From: Phoronis ovalis
Taxonomy: Eukaryota > Phoronida > Phoronidae
DNA length: 13,344 nucleotides
Reading direction: 5' to 3'
Assembly: GCA_028565635.1 (NCBI GenBank)
Contig: JAOXYB010038773.1
Location: forward strand, 1 to 13,344
Shown piece after piece: positions 1-9,517 of this stretch (position 1 is its first letter; the number at the start of each line of letters is the position of its first letter). A program made the translations under genes and the position numbers. A model generated the notes under the pieces. That model did not search any database. It was not told the origin of the DNA and was given only the letters and a program-made list of their open reading frames with translations.

Positions 1-359
1 GTGCGAACAGTCATGGAAACTTACATAGCCAATTACAGTGAAAGTGCCCAAACTTCGAAATCTATGTAATTCCTACCAAATTAATCCATATATCACCATC
101 AAGACACTCTGGGATTATACAACTTGAACTCTCACTAACCTCATTCACTATTTGCTACTCTTGAGCTGGCACACGCAAAACCATAATTCTTTTCATGAAC
201 TTGTCTGTCGACTTCACTTCAGAGTAGCATTAATTTTATGCATTTGATATACTGGGTACTACAAAATTAATCGAGATATTAATTGCATTGTTGAAGATAA
301 TGAAAAAAGCTTTACACTAATTTTAAAATAGGACTTTATGGTAACTATGTAAGCTATTG

Positions 360-932
360 TTAAAGTGAATAAGGTGTCACTAACATTCGTAAGTCATCCT
401 TTTAGGTACATTTTCAAAGAGTAATTATCAAATTATTAAATTCATTTTAAAGTTACAGGCATTTATGTTGGAGACTTTGGGAGCGTCCATTATAAATTTT
501 TATTACCCATACTGCAAAGTGCACTCACATTAGAACGTTCAGTGAATGCGTTTGTCTGGTAAACTGTAAAATAATTTGTTGTTGAAATGTAATACATTTG
601 CGAAGGTATAGCATAAGGTATATTTAAAGCAAATAACTATATTTTAGTATAATTGTTATACATGTACATGTAGGTGTATATCAGTGAAAACAATATTTTT
701 CCCATATACTTTAGCTACATGCAAACCTTGTTCATCTCTGATGTCATCAGCACTTTGCATTATGGGAAATAAAGGATATTACAGCTTCAAGAGCTACCAA
801 CACAAATGCCTATAACTTAAAAATGGATTGAGTAATTTTGATAATTCTTCATGAAAAATATTCTTTTAAGATGCATGTACTTTAAAGTGAATAACTTAAT
901 TATCATGTTAGTTGACACCTTGTTCACTTTAA
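360..932. repeat. Large imperfect inverted repeat (arms 360-522 and 750-932)
   Basis: The arm at 360-522 aligns with the reverse complement of 750-932. Shared blocks include TTAAAGTGAAnAAGGTGTCA, CTAACAT, AATTATCAAA, AGTTAnAGGCATTT with TGTTGG, and CCCATAnTGCAAAGTGC, in the same order with small gaps. The spacer is about 227 bases. No coding potential is seen in the arms. It fits a foldback element, or two copies of one dispersed repeat inserted in opposite directions. Confidence 0.75.
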
Positions 933-1616
933 TTTCCTTCAAAATTTAGTTTAACCAGTTGCGCATTTTTAATTGCACATTCACCAGAGATTGAAGGATG
1001 TATAGCTGAAAGTACTCAGCATGTGATGATATACATGCCAGGGTGACTCTCTACTATTGGAAACACATATTGTATGACTGATCAAGTTGTTGTTTTCCTA
1101 AGTATAATACACAGTAAATTAAATTTGCTGTGACAGACTCATGAATCTACAATAACAATGGTTGATTATATATAGTTTATTTGCAACTACAACACTGTGA
1201 CAAAAGACAAACCTATAGATATTCTGCAAGCCAGTTCTATCTAAGGTATTATAAAACTACATTTTTATTTTATAAAATGACTATACTGCCCTTTTTATTT
1301 CTAAATTAGCTATTGTGCTTTAGAGCTTGGTCAGGCCTACCATGCTTCACATGTGTTAACCTCAGGACCTTTCCTTGCATACAGGGTTCACATGCACCTC
1401 TAGCAAACCAGTTCTCTAGATGCAAACCAAGTTTCCACTGCATCCAAGTTTTGCATCAAACTCTTAAGAGAAGTGTGTTCTCAGAGGGAGGAGACATTTA
1501 TATGGGGGAAGTATGGTACTAGTCCTGTTTGTGCCAAATTATTATGATGTACAAAACCTCTATGTAAAATGTACACTCCGAGTAAATGTCACAAATATAA
1601 TATACATGTACTAGTA

Positions 1617-1622
1617 TTTAAT
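1617..1622 (-). promoter_or_regulatory. Possible polyadenylation hexamer ATTAAA for the DHRS12-like gene
   Basis: On the minus strand ATTAAA occurs about 300 bases after the TGA stop. A canonical AATAAA occurs further on at 1299-1294. Such hexamers are common in AT-rich DNA, so either is only a candidate. Confidence 0.25.
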
Positions 1623-1922
1623 GCAATGTCAATAAAATATATCAGTTGTTCAAATGGTTATTTTCATTTCTGATAATTTTTTGAAAAATCTTCGTCATAA
1701 CACTTATTATAATTATAATAAATTCTACTATTTGTTGTCTTTATGGTTAACTTGACAGAAATGGCAATAATTAACTCTAAAATATCTGTATCAAACAGCA
1801 ATCACAAACTATCACAGTATATTACAATTCAGTGGCTATACACTGATGAAATTATACAAAAAGTACACGAAAGAGTAACAAATGTATGTAATTATGATTA
1901 TCCAAAAAGGGTCCAGTTTGCT

Positions 1923-2038
1923 TCAGTATGCAGTGTACTTCTGACTTATTTCATCTAATGCAGTCGTAAACTTATCAATATCTTCCTGGCTTGATCTTGT
2001 CCATGCCAAAGGCAAATGTTGGGAAACTGGTTTACGAT
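1923..2038 (-). CDS. DHRS12: DHRS12-like last coding exon
   Basis: This exon is too short to stand out as an ORF and was found by homology and splice phase. After the acceptor TACTTGCAG the split codon G/AT gives Asp, so the junction reads FFQDRKPVSQHLPLAWTRSS. The protein ends in a helical tail, EEL-like in vertebrate relatives and here DIDKFTTALDEISQK, followed by YTAY and TGA at 1925-1923. The DRKPVS-HLPLA stretch is the conserved C-terminal signature of DHRS12, so the 3' end of the coding region is secure. Confidence 0.9.
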
Positions 2039-5000
2039 CTGCAAGTATATAGAAATTATTTGTAATTTGATTAATGCAATAAATACAGCAACCCATCTCA
2101 GTGCTTGACGAATTATATTATGTTATATTCCGTCAATAAAGGTAATCTTCACTATGTCTCAGGACTACACCCATTCACCTGTTACGACGATAAGCATGTT
2201 TAAATTCAATGTACTACAATCGCCTAGTTTAATCTTTTTATTTGTTTGATATTTTCAACATTTAGTTTTAGCAGATCGAGTATCATGGATTATTCCGTTC
2301 TTATTACAGGCATTCTTTTAATCCTTGACTTGATCCTTATTTAAGAAACACTTTTACCGCAGATGATGTTTCTTTTAATTTTCAAGACTGTCACAATGCA
2401 ATAGTAGATTGTTTGCATGAGTTTAAAGCTCTATTTTTCCTTTTGATATGGTGGCTGGCTGCCCTGCCACATGATGTGGTGCGACAGGTGGCCTGACCAT
2501 AAAAATTGTATTCAATAATTTGACTACTGGTATATATTTTTTTATATAAACATATTTAGTTTATATATTATATAATATTATGGCAAAACCATTCCTAGTT
2601 GATGTTTAATTGCATAAATAGAAATTATTTGCAATTTGATTTATGCAGTAAATACAGCAACCCATCTCAGCACTTCACCAGTGTTTCATGGATGACATGC
2701 ACTTTATTTCGAGGTGACAAAAGTAATCAACTGCTAGTAAGTACAGAGCAGTGCATATTACATATTAACATACATAAATAAGCATAAAGATTACCCGGAC
2801 ATTTATCACCTACAAACCATCATGCAAATTTACCAGCACAGGACAGTATTTAGTTATTGCAATATCAAATAGAGTTTTTAGGTGGGACGTACTGTAATTG
2901 GGACTTAAATATAAGCCTGGCATGTAATTAACTCCAAGCCAGTAAAAGAATTAATTATTGTTTGGTTATTATGTTCAAACATTACTGTCTGATTAGTATT
3001 GCTATTTAATTTCAGCTGTAAAGTGAACATGCTAAATTAGTTAATTTGAAACTATATCCAGTCACCTGTATTCTTAATTTCTATGAAAAATATAGCAACA
3101 GAGTCACCCCTGTTGAACTCGTTCTAACTTGAACTTCAATTTCAATTGTTAGTCAAGTAAGTTCAGTTCATTAGAACACTGGAATTTGATATTCGTTCTA
3201 ATGAATCTCAACAAATTCTAACCATGTAATCAAATAATTAGTACATAAGACAGTTTAATTTAAGCATTTTAGTAGAGGAACATTTTATTTAACTGAAACA
3301 CGACTTGAACTTGTAGGTGTGGTTCTTGCTCTTGTTAGAACTTCTATAGTTGTTAATAATTTACTGAAATTAAGACTGAACTCATTAGATTAACGAATTA
3401 AGGAAATTCTATTAAACGAGTTGTAATGAAGTAATCTTCAAGAGGGATGATCACTCTGTAGTAAATTACCTTGGAAAAATAAACCACTAGGGTGCTTTAT
3501 ATCTGCTACAATAGCTAACCACACTAAGGAATCAGCACCTTGTTCTGCCATTCTTAATTTGTTCTTCATTTTTTCATAAAAGTCTGGCATTGCACTTCTT
3601 ACAGCTTCAATAAAAAAAATTAAAAACAAGCATCAGAATGAAGCAAAAACAAATCAACGGCAAATTTAAATTTGCCATTACAAGTTTTTCATTTAGAAAG
3701 CATTTACATCATATAACTTCTTTAAACTAAACACTTACATTTGTATGTAATATTTGCTACAGTTGAAGCAGGAATCAAATTTTATTTAATGTTCTTTTTG
3801 CTTTTGAGACAATTTAACCCCTGGCCATTGGATTATGAATAAAGCGGAAGCCTGTGTAAACAGACTGGCGAATAGCACCCTCTGGTGTAATCATGCCAAT
3901 ATTTAGGCCACAGACCAAGTATTTATTGCAGATAGAATCACAAATGGTAATTTGACTGAAATCTTTTCATGTTAGGGTACAGTCAATCAGAGGCAAGCTG
4001 TTTGACTAAACATCAGCTGAAATATATACTTTATACACTTCTATGTATCTCGAGACCTTCAAAGAATTTTACAGATCAAAGCACCACCTGGTGTATCTGC
4101 CCATCCTGGATGCATAGCAGAGAAATGGATGCTGGTATATTTCTTTGCATATTCGGCTGTTAAAATGACCTGCTGCCGTTTCTGCTGAGCATATACCATA
4201 GTGCCATCAAATTTACGCATGTTTGCTGATTGCAAATCTGCAAAGTCCAATTTTTGCACTAACATACCACCTGAGCTCACAAGTATCACTCTTGGCTTCT
4301 CGTGTTTTGATAATACAGGCATTAAAGATGTGGTTAATAAATGTGTTCCTAAAAATGAAATTTCATAGTATACACATGTACATGTATGACAAATTACTTA
4401 ATAATCAAAAAACAATAATTGCAAAATAAAAAGTTATTTCTTCAGACAAGACTTTATATCTTTACTCCTATACAATCGATAAGCTAGTTGAAATAATTAT
4501 AGTTAGCTGATGACCATGTTTTTTTACTGAAAATATTTGACTCATCTGTTAATTTAACTGTTTCCATCAACCAGTGTCTTAGACCCAGAGTGAATGGAAT
4601 TGTAGCTAAGTTTTCACTAGTGATCAGGCCCCAGTTGAAAGACCAGAGAATCCTCAAAGCATATATAACATCACCTTACAATAGGCAACAATCATAGTGG
4701 GTCCCTTATGAACACTATCAGGATTATTTTCTTTGACTACTGGACAATAAAAATTGAAGATAACCAGTGGAAAGCTAATACCTAAAGTATTTGTTGCAAA
4801 ATTCTTCTCCAAGCCATCTTCGTCAACTTCTCTAGTGTTTACCATGCAACCAGCATTATTTATCAGCACGTTAAGTGGCTGACTGGATTCAATAAATGCC
4901 CTAGCAAATTGTACAACTTGTCGTGGATTTGACAAGTCCAACAAATGAAGTTGCACATTCTGTAAAATGTAAAGAATAGCATTTTTTTGTCATTTATGGG

Positions 5001-6787
5001 TATCAAAGTCAATATTTCATATTTTGTGCAAATAACTGAACTGCTATGGCACATGGTTACATGCCAGTAAATCTCTCTTTTAGGCCAGACCAAAAAGAAA
5101 CCTTAATTAATGGATGCGACCACTTCAAATTTTGGCATTTTCACTTTCATTATTTTTTGCCATCGCTTCAAAAATTTATTTTTTAAAATTATATTTTATA
5201 TATTTTTTTTTAAGACTAAGAAAAATAGCACAACCAACTTGGTTTTTAATGACTTTTGCATAATAACCACTTTATAAAAATTTTAAATTGTAAAAAAACC
5301 CAGCCTGATTGACTCGGTTTTTGAGGGCTTTCGCTCATTAAACAGCTTATTTTTTTTGGTGTGGCCTTAGTAGTATTCACTTCATACATGATATGTTTGG
5401 TACCACAAATACATGGCATACACTAAGGCCACACCAAAAATAAAAGTTGCTTAATGAGTAAGTGCTTAAAAACCAAATCAGTTGGGGGGTTTTTAGTGTC
5501 AAAAGAAAAGAAACACATTTTGAATCAGACAACACCGCGAGAATTAGGGATTTTGTTGTTCTGATTTTTTTACAACAAAATTTTAAAATGCCAAAAGTTG
5601 AAGCAGTTGGGCCCGTTAAACAAGTTTTTTGGTCTCACCTAACTCAGGGTTTACCAGAACTGTCAACACAACATTGTGTGTGCCCACCTATGTATCCACA
5701 ACATATCCTGTTTTAAACTAATGTAGTTGCATGACCTTATTGTCATAATGCCCATAACATAATGATATTCTTAATTGTGTCAAGTACTAAATTAATTTTA
5801 AATAAGGTCACGTGGTAATTACTGTTCTTATTGGAACTATAAATTTATGTCAAATTTTGACCAGTGAACAGATATAAAAAGGTAACATAATAATACTAAA
5901 ATTATGTTTGCAATTTCTGCTGCGAATAAAGATTTTGATGCCAAATGTGTGTCAAGAATTTCATGTATGGTTCTTCTAAAGGTGAACAATAAATCTATGT
6001 TGATAAAATATCCAGACCCTTTGAAGCTATCATTGAAGAATGGTTTATGTTCAAATTTTATTAAAATTGCACTGATGCCTATGAGAAATGTAATACAAGT
6101 TCAACAAACTAATGCATTTAAAAACAGTTGGTATAAAGATATTTATAATATATATAAAAATTGAACAAGACATTTATAATACAAATATCATGACATATAC
6201 TCAAAGCAAAGGCAAGGATTACACCACCACGAGCTACACATTTGCCTTTTAACAGATAGATTCTGTAATAGATTAAAATTCTTATTTTGCAATTCAGTTT
6301 AAATGTTCATATCTCAAACAAGACACTTTAAAAGATAAACATGGATTGTTTTTGACATGACAGCTATTTTGGATTAAAGATGGCCACCAACCTCTATCAT
6401 AAAAAAACTTTCTTGTTCAAGTACATATGAACATTTTCACAAAATTTCATTCAAATCTGACCAGTACTTTCTGAGAAAAGCTTGAGACAAAATAAAAAAG
6501 AAAAAGAACCATGTCCGAGGCAAAAACAATATACCAAAGTCATCAACCCATTGATGTTGGTACATTTATTGGAAGAAGAAGAAGAATATGTCTTTCAACT
6601 TTGTTGAACTACCCAGACTTCAACTCAAAGTACAGAGTGTGGACAAGATTTCTGAATAGTACCAGCCATCTTAAAACATAAAATCTGATTGCAAATTACT
6701 GTACCTGATTTCCTGAATGTTCAATAATTTCAGCTTTAGCTTCTTCTCCTCTTTCTTTGTTACGACAAACTAAATGTACCGTTCCAC
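1923..6787 (-). CDS. DHRS12: DHRS12-like short-chain dehydrogenase/reductase, five 3'-terminal coding exons (5' incomplete)
   Basis: Exons on the minus strand are 6787-6705, 4959-4782, 4348-4088, 3604-3470 and 2038-1923. All four introns have GT-AG borders, with phases 0, 1, 1 and 1, and the join gives 256 complete codons plus a stop. Numbering from the first full codon, I see HLVCR (start of the fold's second strand), NNAG at 61-64, the helix Asn in NTLG at 84, VSSGG at 110-114 (catalytic Ser), YAQQK at 139-143 (catalytic Tyr and Lys), then HPGWADTP. These are hallmarks of classical SDR oxidoreductases, and GLEKNFATNTLG, VSSGGMLVQKL and FDGTMVYAQ are typical of the DHRS12 family, whose substrate is poorly defined. 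Human DHRS12 is about 317 residues, so roughly 60 N-terminal residues, including TGxxxGxG, are missing. I searched upstream on this strand by eye and did not find them. Family assignment is strong; complete gene extent is unknown. Confidence 0.92.
2048..2107 (+). repeat. Direct repeat, copy 1 (adjacent to a splice acceptor)
   Basis: About 60 bases here, containing AGAAATTATTTGTAATTTGA and AAATACAGCAACCCATCTCA, recur at about 2618-2677 with only a handful of differences. This copy starts 10 bases from the last DHRS12-like exon (2038), so it supplies the end of the intron, including the likely branch-point region. Confidence 0.8.
2444..2500. repeat. GC-rich imperfect hairpin in an intron
   Basis: The outer arms are ATGGT and ACCAT. 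The tip is CCACAT-G-ATGTGG (2467-2479), and GGC/GCC and CCTG/CAGG pairs lie between them with internal loops. It stands out because the surrounding sequence is very AT-rich. It could be the remnant of a foldback element. Confidence 0.55.
2618..2677 (+). repeat. Direct repeat, copy 2
   Basis: This matches 2048-2107 (AGAAATTATTTGCAATTTGA and AAATACAGCAACCCATCTCA) about 570 bases away in the same intron. It is not followed by a usable AG acceptor or a recognisable copy of the exon, so it is either a partial local duplication or a second copy of a short dispersed repeat. Confidence 0.8.
3112..3426. repeat. Degenerate inverted-repeat element in an intron
   Basis: The left part, AACTCGTTCTAACTTGAACT followed by AGTTCAGTTCATTAGAAC, resembles the reverse complement of the right part, AACTCGTTTAATAGAATTTC followed by ATTCGTTAATCTAATGAG and TTCAGTCTTA. 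The arms are about 60 bases and gapped. It could be an old MITE or simply a diverged foldback. It ends about 45 bases from the splice donor at 3469. Confidence 0.45.
3470..3604 (-). CDS. DHRS12: DHRS12-like penultimate exon
   Basis: This 135-base exon lies between a T-rich TTTTATTGAAG acceptor and a CAAG/GTAATT donor, in phase 1 at both ends. Joined to the previous exon it gives TPAVRSAMPDFYEKMKNKLR, followed by EQGADSLVWLA and HPSGLFFQ. Most SDR subfamilies vary in this substrate-side C-terminal region, but the QGAD and SG-FFQ pattern is kept in DHRS12 and retinol-dehydrogenase-like relatives. Confidence 0.9.
3605..4087 (-). other. Intron of the DHRS12-like gene
   Basis: The donor is GTGGTG at 4087 and the acceptor TTGAAG ends at 3605. 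It is AT-rich with nothing recognisable inside. Confidence 0.85.
4088..4348 (-). CDS. DHRS12: DHRS12-like exon with catalytic Ser and YxxxK
   Basis: This 261-base exon runs from acceptor TTTTTAG to donor CAG/GTGGTG, in phase 1 at both ends. It encodes THLLTTSLMPVL, the catalytic serine in VSSGGML, the YAQQK active-site motif and HPGWADTP, a conserved segment near the nicotinamide and substrate pocket. It is the most diagnostic piece of the gene because all catalytic residues after the Asn are in this one exon. Confidence 0.94.
4349..4781 (-). other. Intron of the DHRS12-like gene
   Basis: The donor is GTATTA at 4781 and the acceptor TTTTTAG ends at 4349. It includes an ACATGTACATGTA word near 4374-4386 and is otherwise featureless. 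Confidence 0.85.
4782..4959 (-). CDS. DHRS12: DHRS12-like exon with NNAG motif
   Basis: This 178-base exon starts after TTTTACAG with AAT GTG CAA and ends ACT TTA G before a GTATTAGC donor (phase 1). It encodes LLDLSNP, VLINNAGCMVN and GLEKNFATNTLG. NNAG stabilises the central beta sheet of SDR enzymes, and the Asn of NTLG corresponds to the conserved helix Asn of the catalytic tetrad. The frame stays open past the donor for about 40 codons, so a longer reading is possible, but splicing to the next exon restores the family sequence exactly. Confidence 0.92.
5079..5371 (-). mobile_element. MITE-like family A, copy 1 (reverse orientation)
   Basis: Read on the minus strand this copy begins CTAAGGCCACACCAAAAA, continues with TTTAATGAGCGAAAGCC and AAAAACCGAGTCAATCAGG, and ends with TTTTTGGTCTGGCCTAAA, so its ends are inverted copies of each other. 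A second internal motif, AAAGTCATTAAAAACC, repeats the subterminal sequence. It has no coding capacity, which fits a non-autonomous DNA transposon. It lies in a DHRS12-like intron. I do not recognise a family name. Confidence 0.75.
5423..5642 (+). mobile_element. MITE-like family A, copy 2 (forward orientation)
   Basis: It begins CTAAGGCCACACCAAAAA and ends TTTTTTGGTCTCACCTAA, with internal AATGCCAAAAGTTGAAGCAG and CCCGTTAAACAAG blocks shared with copies 1 and 3. It is shorter than the others, having lost part of the T-rich middle. It faces copy 1 across about 52 bases centred on GGTACC (5399-5404). A short open frame across it (84 codons) is not conserved between copies and is not a gene. 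Weak similarity to copy 3 seems to continue past the terminal repeat to about 5690. Confidence 0.75.
5732..5810. repeat. 10-bp perfect inverted repeat framing 79 bases
   Basis: TGACCTTATT (5732-5741) and AATAAGGTCA (5801-5810) are exact inverted copies. The right arm runs into CACGTG (5809-5814), a palindromic E-box word. It may be a very short foldback element or chance in AT-rich DNA. Confidence 0.4.
6290..6570. repeat. Probable dispersed repeat fragment
   Basis: AAAATTTCATTCAAATCTGA followed by CCAGTACTTTCTGAGAAAAG (about 6440-6480), preceded by a TTTGGATTAAAGATGGCC block, resembles a word pattern (AAATTTnnTTnAAATCnGnCCAGTAnTTTCTGAGA) that I recall from many dispersed repeats in invertebrate genomes. 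That recall is from memory and unverified. No coding frame is visible. Confidence 0.4.
6532..6562. repeat. Short strong hairpin
   Basis: TACCAA (6532-6537) and CATCAA (6541-6546) pair with TTGATG (6551-6556) and TTGGTA (6557-6562) around a four-base loop, with a three-base bulge on the left arm. It lies at the end of the dispersed-repeat-like stretch and may be its terminal structure. Confidence 0.6.
6705..6787 (-). CDS. DHRS12: DHRS12-like internal exon (first coding exon visible)
   Basis: This 83-base exon begins after a TTTTTAG acceptor and ends CAG before a GTACAGT donor. It opens with the last two bases of a split Gly codon and reads GTVHLVCRNKERGEEAKAEI, then IEHSGNQ, in phase 0 at its end. 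It encodes the second beta strand and following helix of the Rossmann fold, just after the missing cofactor-binding loop. The Arg in VCRN lies where many SDRs select NADP(H), but that preference is inference. Confidence 0.9.
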
Positions 6788-8902
6788 CTAAAAATGGAGT
6801 TTTAGCATTATGTTACAGACTTTTTCAGAAGTAATAAAATTGACATCAACTAAGTTCTTCTTGAAAAATATAAGAAATATGACAAACAAATTAGCAGATT
6901 GGTAAAACTGCGACGATGAAGAGACCATGACCTTGATATGATTCTGCAAATGTGGTAGTAAGTACGGCTGTATTTTAGCAACCTATTCTACATACATCAT
7001 TGAAGATTTTAATTTTGACAAAAACGTATGAAATTGATAAAAACTGGCAATAACAAATTCTTGTTCTCTTATTCTAAATAGCTTTTTTAAACCCATTTTG
7101 ACTTAAATATTTCTGCATTGTGCAGTAATTTCCAAAAATTACAGCAAAAATTTTGATTTTCTATAACTCCAGTAAGTTATAATAATTTTTTTTCATTAAT
7201 ATCCATATATTAAAGGCAAGGTTGCTGGATAGGCAAAATATTTGCTAACCTTTGGTGGTGTATTGGTAGTATGTTCAGAGGGCACTACATTAAAAGCTCA
7301 TTTTTATTGATACCAATCATGAATCCAGGTTATACGTAGAAATTAAGGATCTGATATAAATGCAGGTGCCAACTATTCATTTTTGCAAAAATTGTGTATT
7401 ATATTTAAATTCAAGCCTTGTTTAATATGTTTAATAAAGATAATGTCTTTTAAAATGTGATGTACTTTAATAGTTTGTTCCTTTCCTTGAAAATAACTAG
7501 AGCATAAGAATTAATGTTCTTTTCTGTAGCTTCAAACACATAATGTGCAATACATGGAGCAGTACTGGGAGGATTATCCAAACTGGTGGTTCACATATGT
7601 CAGTCCCATTACTAGGTAATTCTCTATTGAACTTTCATTTTCTCTTGTTGTTACCCTTATCTGATAGGACACTACTGATTAAACTTGTTATTTGATGGAT
7701 GCATTCTTTATCTAGATGTAATAAGTAACATAATTTCTATATGGATAATATGAGCCTGAAAACATATGTTTAGACTTGGTAGAGTCCTTCTGGATTTTTT
7801 TTTTCAAAATTTTTATTTACGTTTTGAAAAACATATTTTGATTATTGTGATGTATTTTTGTTCCAGTTAAAAAAGGAGTTTTTTTTACTGATTTACTTCT
7901 TATGTCTCCAGAAGACAGTCATCTAGCACCAACATATATTGTACAGTGAATTGCAGTAAAACAAATATTTTTATTAGGAAAATTATTGGATCTTATAAAG
8001 AATCAGATCTTATTGATTAAATAATAGTTATTAAGACAAAATAAAAGTAAACATTTTTTTAAAATTAAAATTTGCAAAGACTTAGGCAAGTCTAACATAT
8101 GTCATGACATATTATATTGGAATTCATCAGGTTCAGGGGAACATATGGTCAGACTAAATATTAGGTAAAAAATTAAATATGAATTGTAAACAAATGATTC
8201 TGCAATCCATATTCACATTCACTAACATTTTAAGGCTAAGCTAGAGTCTTCTTGCCATTTTAAATAAAAATTTGTAAAAATCTTAATTTATACATTTTTT
8301 TACACAAAATATAAATGTTTTCTGAAATGTTAGCATTTAGGCTATGTAACATGTGTAATTTTAGACATGTGCAACAAGCATGAAATTTAATTTTTGGTAT
8401 ATAAAAACACTGGAAACATCCTAAGAAAAAATACAATCGAACTAAATTTGTGTCAACTATGATTTTAACAAGCAAACAATGTTTTCTTATGAAACATTTT
8501 AAAGCATGCGCACCAAGGATCTTGGTTATATCATCAAATAAAAATTTAGCTTTTTTAGCAAATAAAAAGCGAATCTTTTTTAAACATGAATTAGTAGTTC
8601 AAAGAGTATTCATGGTATTTACAATTTTATCATAACAAAAAATGACATATCTGTTGTAGTCAAATTATGCTATCAAGGATATAGGACGTAAATCATTTCC
8701 AGTAACTATGAGGTTTTTTAAACTCAAATCGTAAAGGTTTGATCATATCCGTGTATTTCATTTAATTGTTAAAGCAGATCCGTCAGTGATGTACTAGAAG
8801 ACCAGAGTTCGAATTTTAATTAAAAATCATTCCATAAAAACATCATGATGGTTGCAATGCTGATTTCCTTTTATATTACATGTGCATTATAATATCTTTT
8901 AC

Positions 8903-9066
8903 GGGCTGGACCATCTCGGGATAACTTATTCACACTTTACACTTTGAGTCGTATTTTGGAGAGTTTAATGAAAGTATACATTATTAGACTTATATTTTTT
9001 GAAATTTACGTCTAAAAAATTCAAATCAAAGTGGAAAGTGTGAAAAACCCATCCCGAACGAGTCCC
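8903..9066. mobile_element. MITE-like family B foldback element, about 164 bp
   Basis: The left end has TCGGGATAACTTATTCACAC followed by TTTACACTTTGA. The right end, reverse complemented, has TCGGGATGGGTTTTTCACAC followed by TTTCCACTTTGA. The arms match over roughly 40 bases with a few mismatches and begin GGGCTGGACC against GGGACT. The centre is AT-rich and non-coding. No clear target-site duplication is visible. The sequence is unrelated to family A. Confidence 0.7.
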
Positions 9067-9484
9067 ATTCTCTTAAATTTAATTTACTTCCTTTAATATA
9101 TCAACAAATTTACAAAATGAATTAGCACCATACAGTAATCAACACAGTACAAGGGTAAAGAAGGATGTCATGCGGGTACTATAGTATTATTTAAAAATGG
9201 TATAATAGGTTAATAGCACTTTACATAATAAAAAGTTGTATATGTCGAATTAAGTACTGTAAAAGTTAAGAAACAATGTTATTATTCTGTGACTAACAAA
9301 TAAAAAAGTCAATGTAGACTTGGACAAGCATGAAGAATTTTAAAACATGTTGCAATCTTCTCCAATATATATAATGTTCAATATTTTGATAAATTGGTCA
9401 TAACTTATTAACAAGACCTTAAGAATTATATTATATGGGTGCCCATAGAATTAATTAGATAATAGGTCAATTACATGATGGCAA

Positions 9485-9513
9485 GTACAAGTTGTATTAT
9501 TTTGTACTTGTAC
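9485..9513. repeat. Perfect 8-bp inverted repeat next to the transposase relic
   Basis: GTACAAGT (9485-9492) and ACTTGTAC (9506-9513) are exact inverted copies with a 13-base AT-rich loop. They lie just past the broken end of the transposase fragment, where the frame is lost. Confidence 0.6.
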
Positions 9514-9517
9514 AAAT

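Larger units (their letters stand above)
1..1922. other. Downstream region of the DHRS12-like gene, non-coding
   Basis: This part includes the minus-strand 3' untranslated region next to 1923 and then intergenic DNA. Apart from the inverted repeat at 360-932, the only stretch that stands out is a GC-richer block at about 1315-1515, which has no recognisable protein on either strand. A palindromic TACATGTACATGTA lies near 658-672. Confidence 0.6.
2039..3469 (-). other. Intron before the last DHRS12-like exon
   Basis: The donor is GTAATT at 3469 and the acceptor CTTGCAG ends at 2039. The intron contains the direct repeat pair, the GC-rich hairpin at 2444-2500 and the degenerate inverted-repeat element at 3112-3426. 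No other coding segment was seen. Confidence 0.8.
4960..6704 (-). other. Intron of the DHRS12-like gene carrying repeats
   Basis: The donor is GTACAG at 6704 and the acceptor TTTTACAG ends at 4960. It holds the head-to-head family A pair (5079-5642), the 10-bp inverted repeat at 5732-5810 and the dispersed-repeat-like stretch at about 6290-6570. An 86-codon plus-strand frame at 5904-6164 is not recognised and is probably chance. Confidence 0.8.

Noticed and set aside
1313-1522. 69-codon plus-strand frame
   Set aside because: Cys-rich but no recognisable domain or splice context; it falls in a slightly GC-richer block and is probably chance.
4863-5093. 76-codon minus-strand frame overlapping a DHRS12-like exon
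   Set aside because: It is a different frame from the exon and runs into the intron; the in-frame exon explains the conservation.
5904-6164. 86-codon plus-strand frame inside a DHRS12-like intron
   Set aside because: No known motif and AT-driven composition (Lys, Asn, Ile), with no supporting promoter or splice signals.
8765-8840. A true tRNA gene at the GTTCGAA word
   Set aside because: No acceptor stem or anticodon arm can be formed; only the A-box-like and B-box-like words are present.
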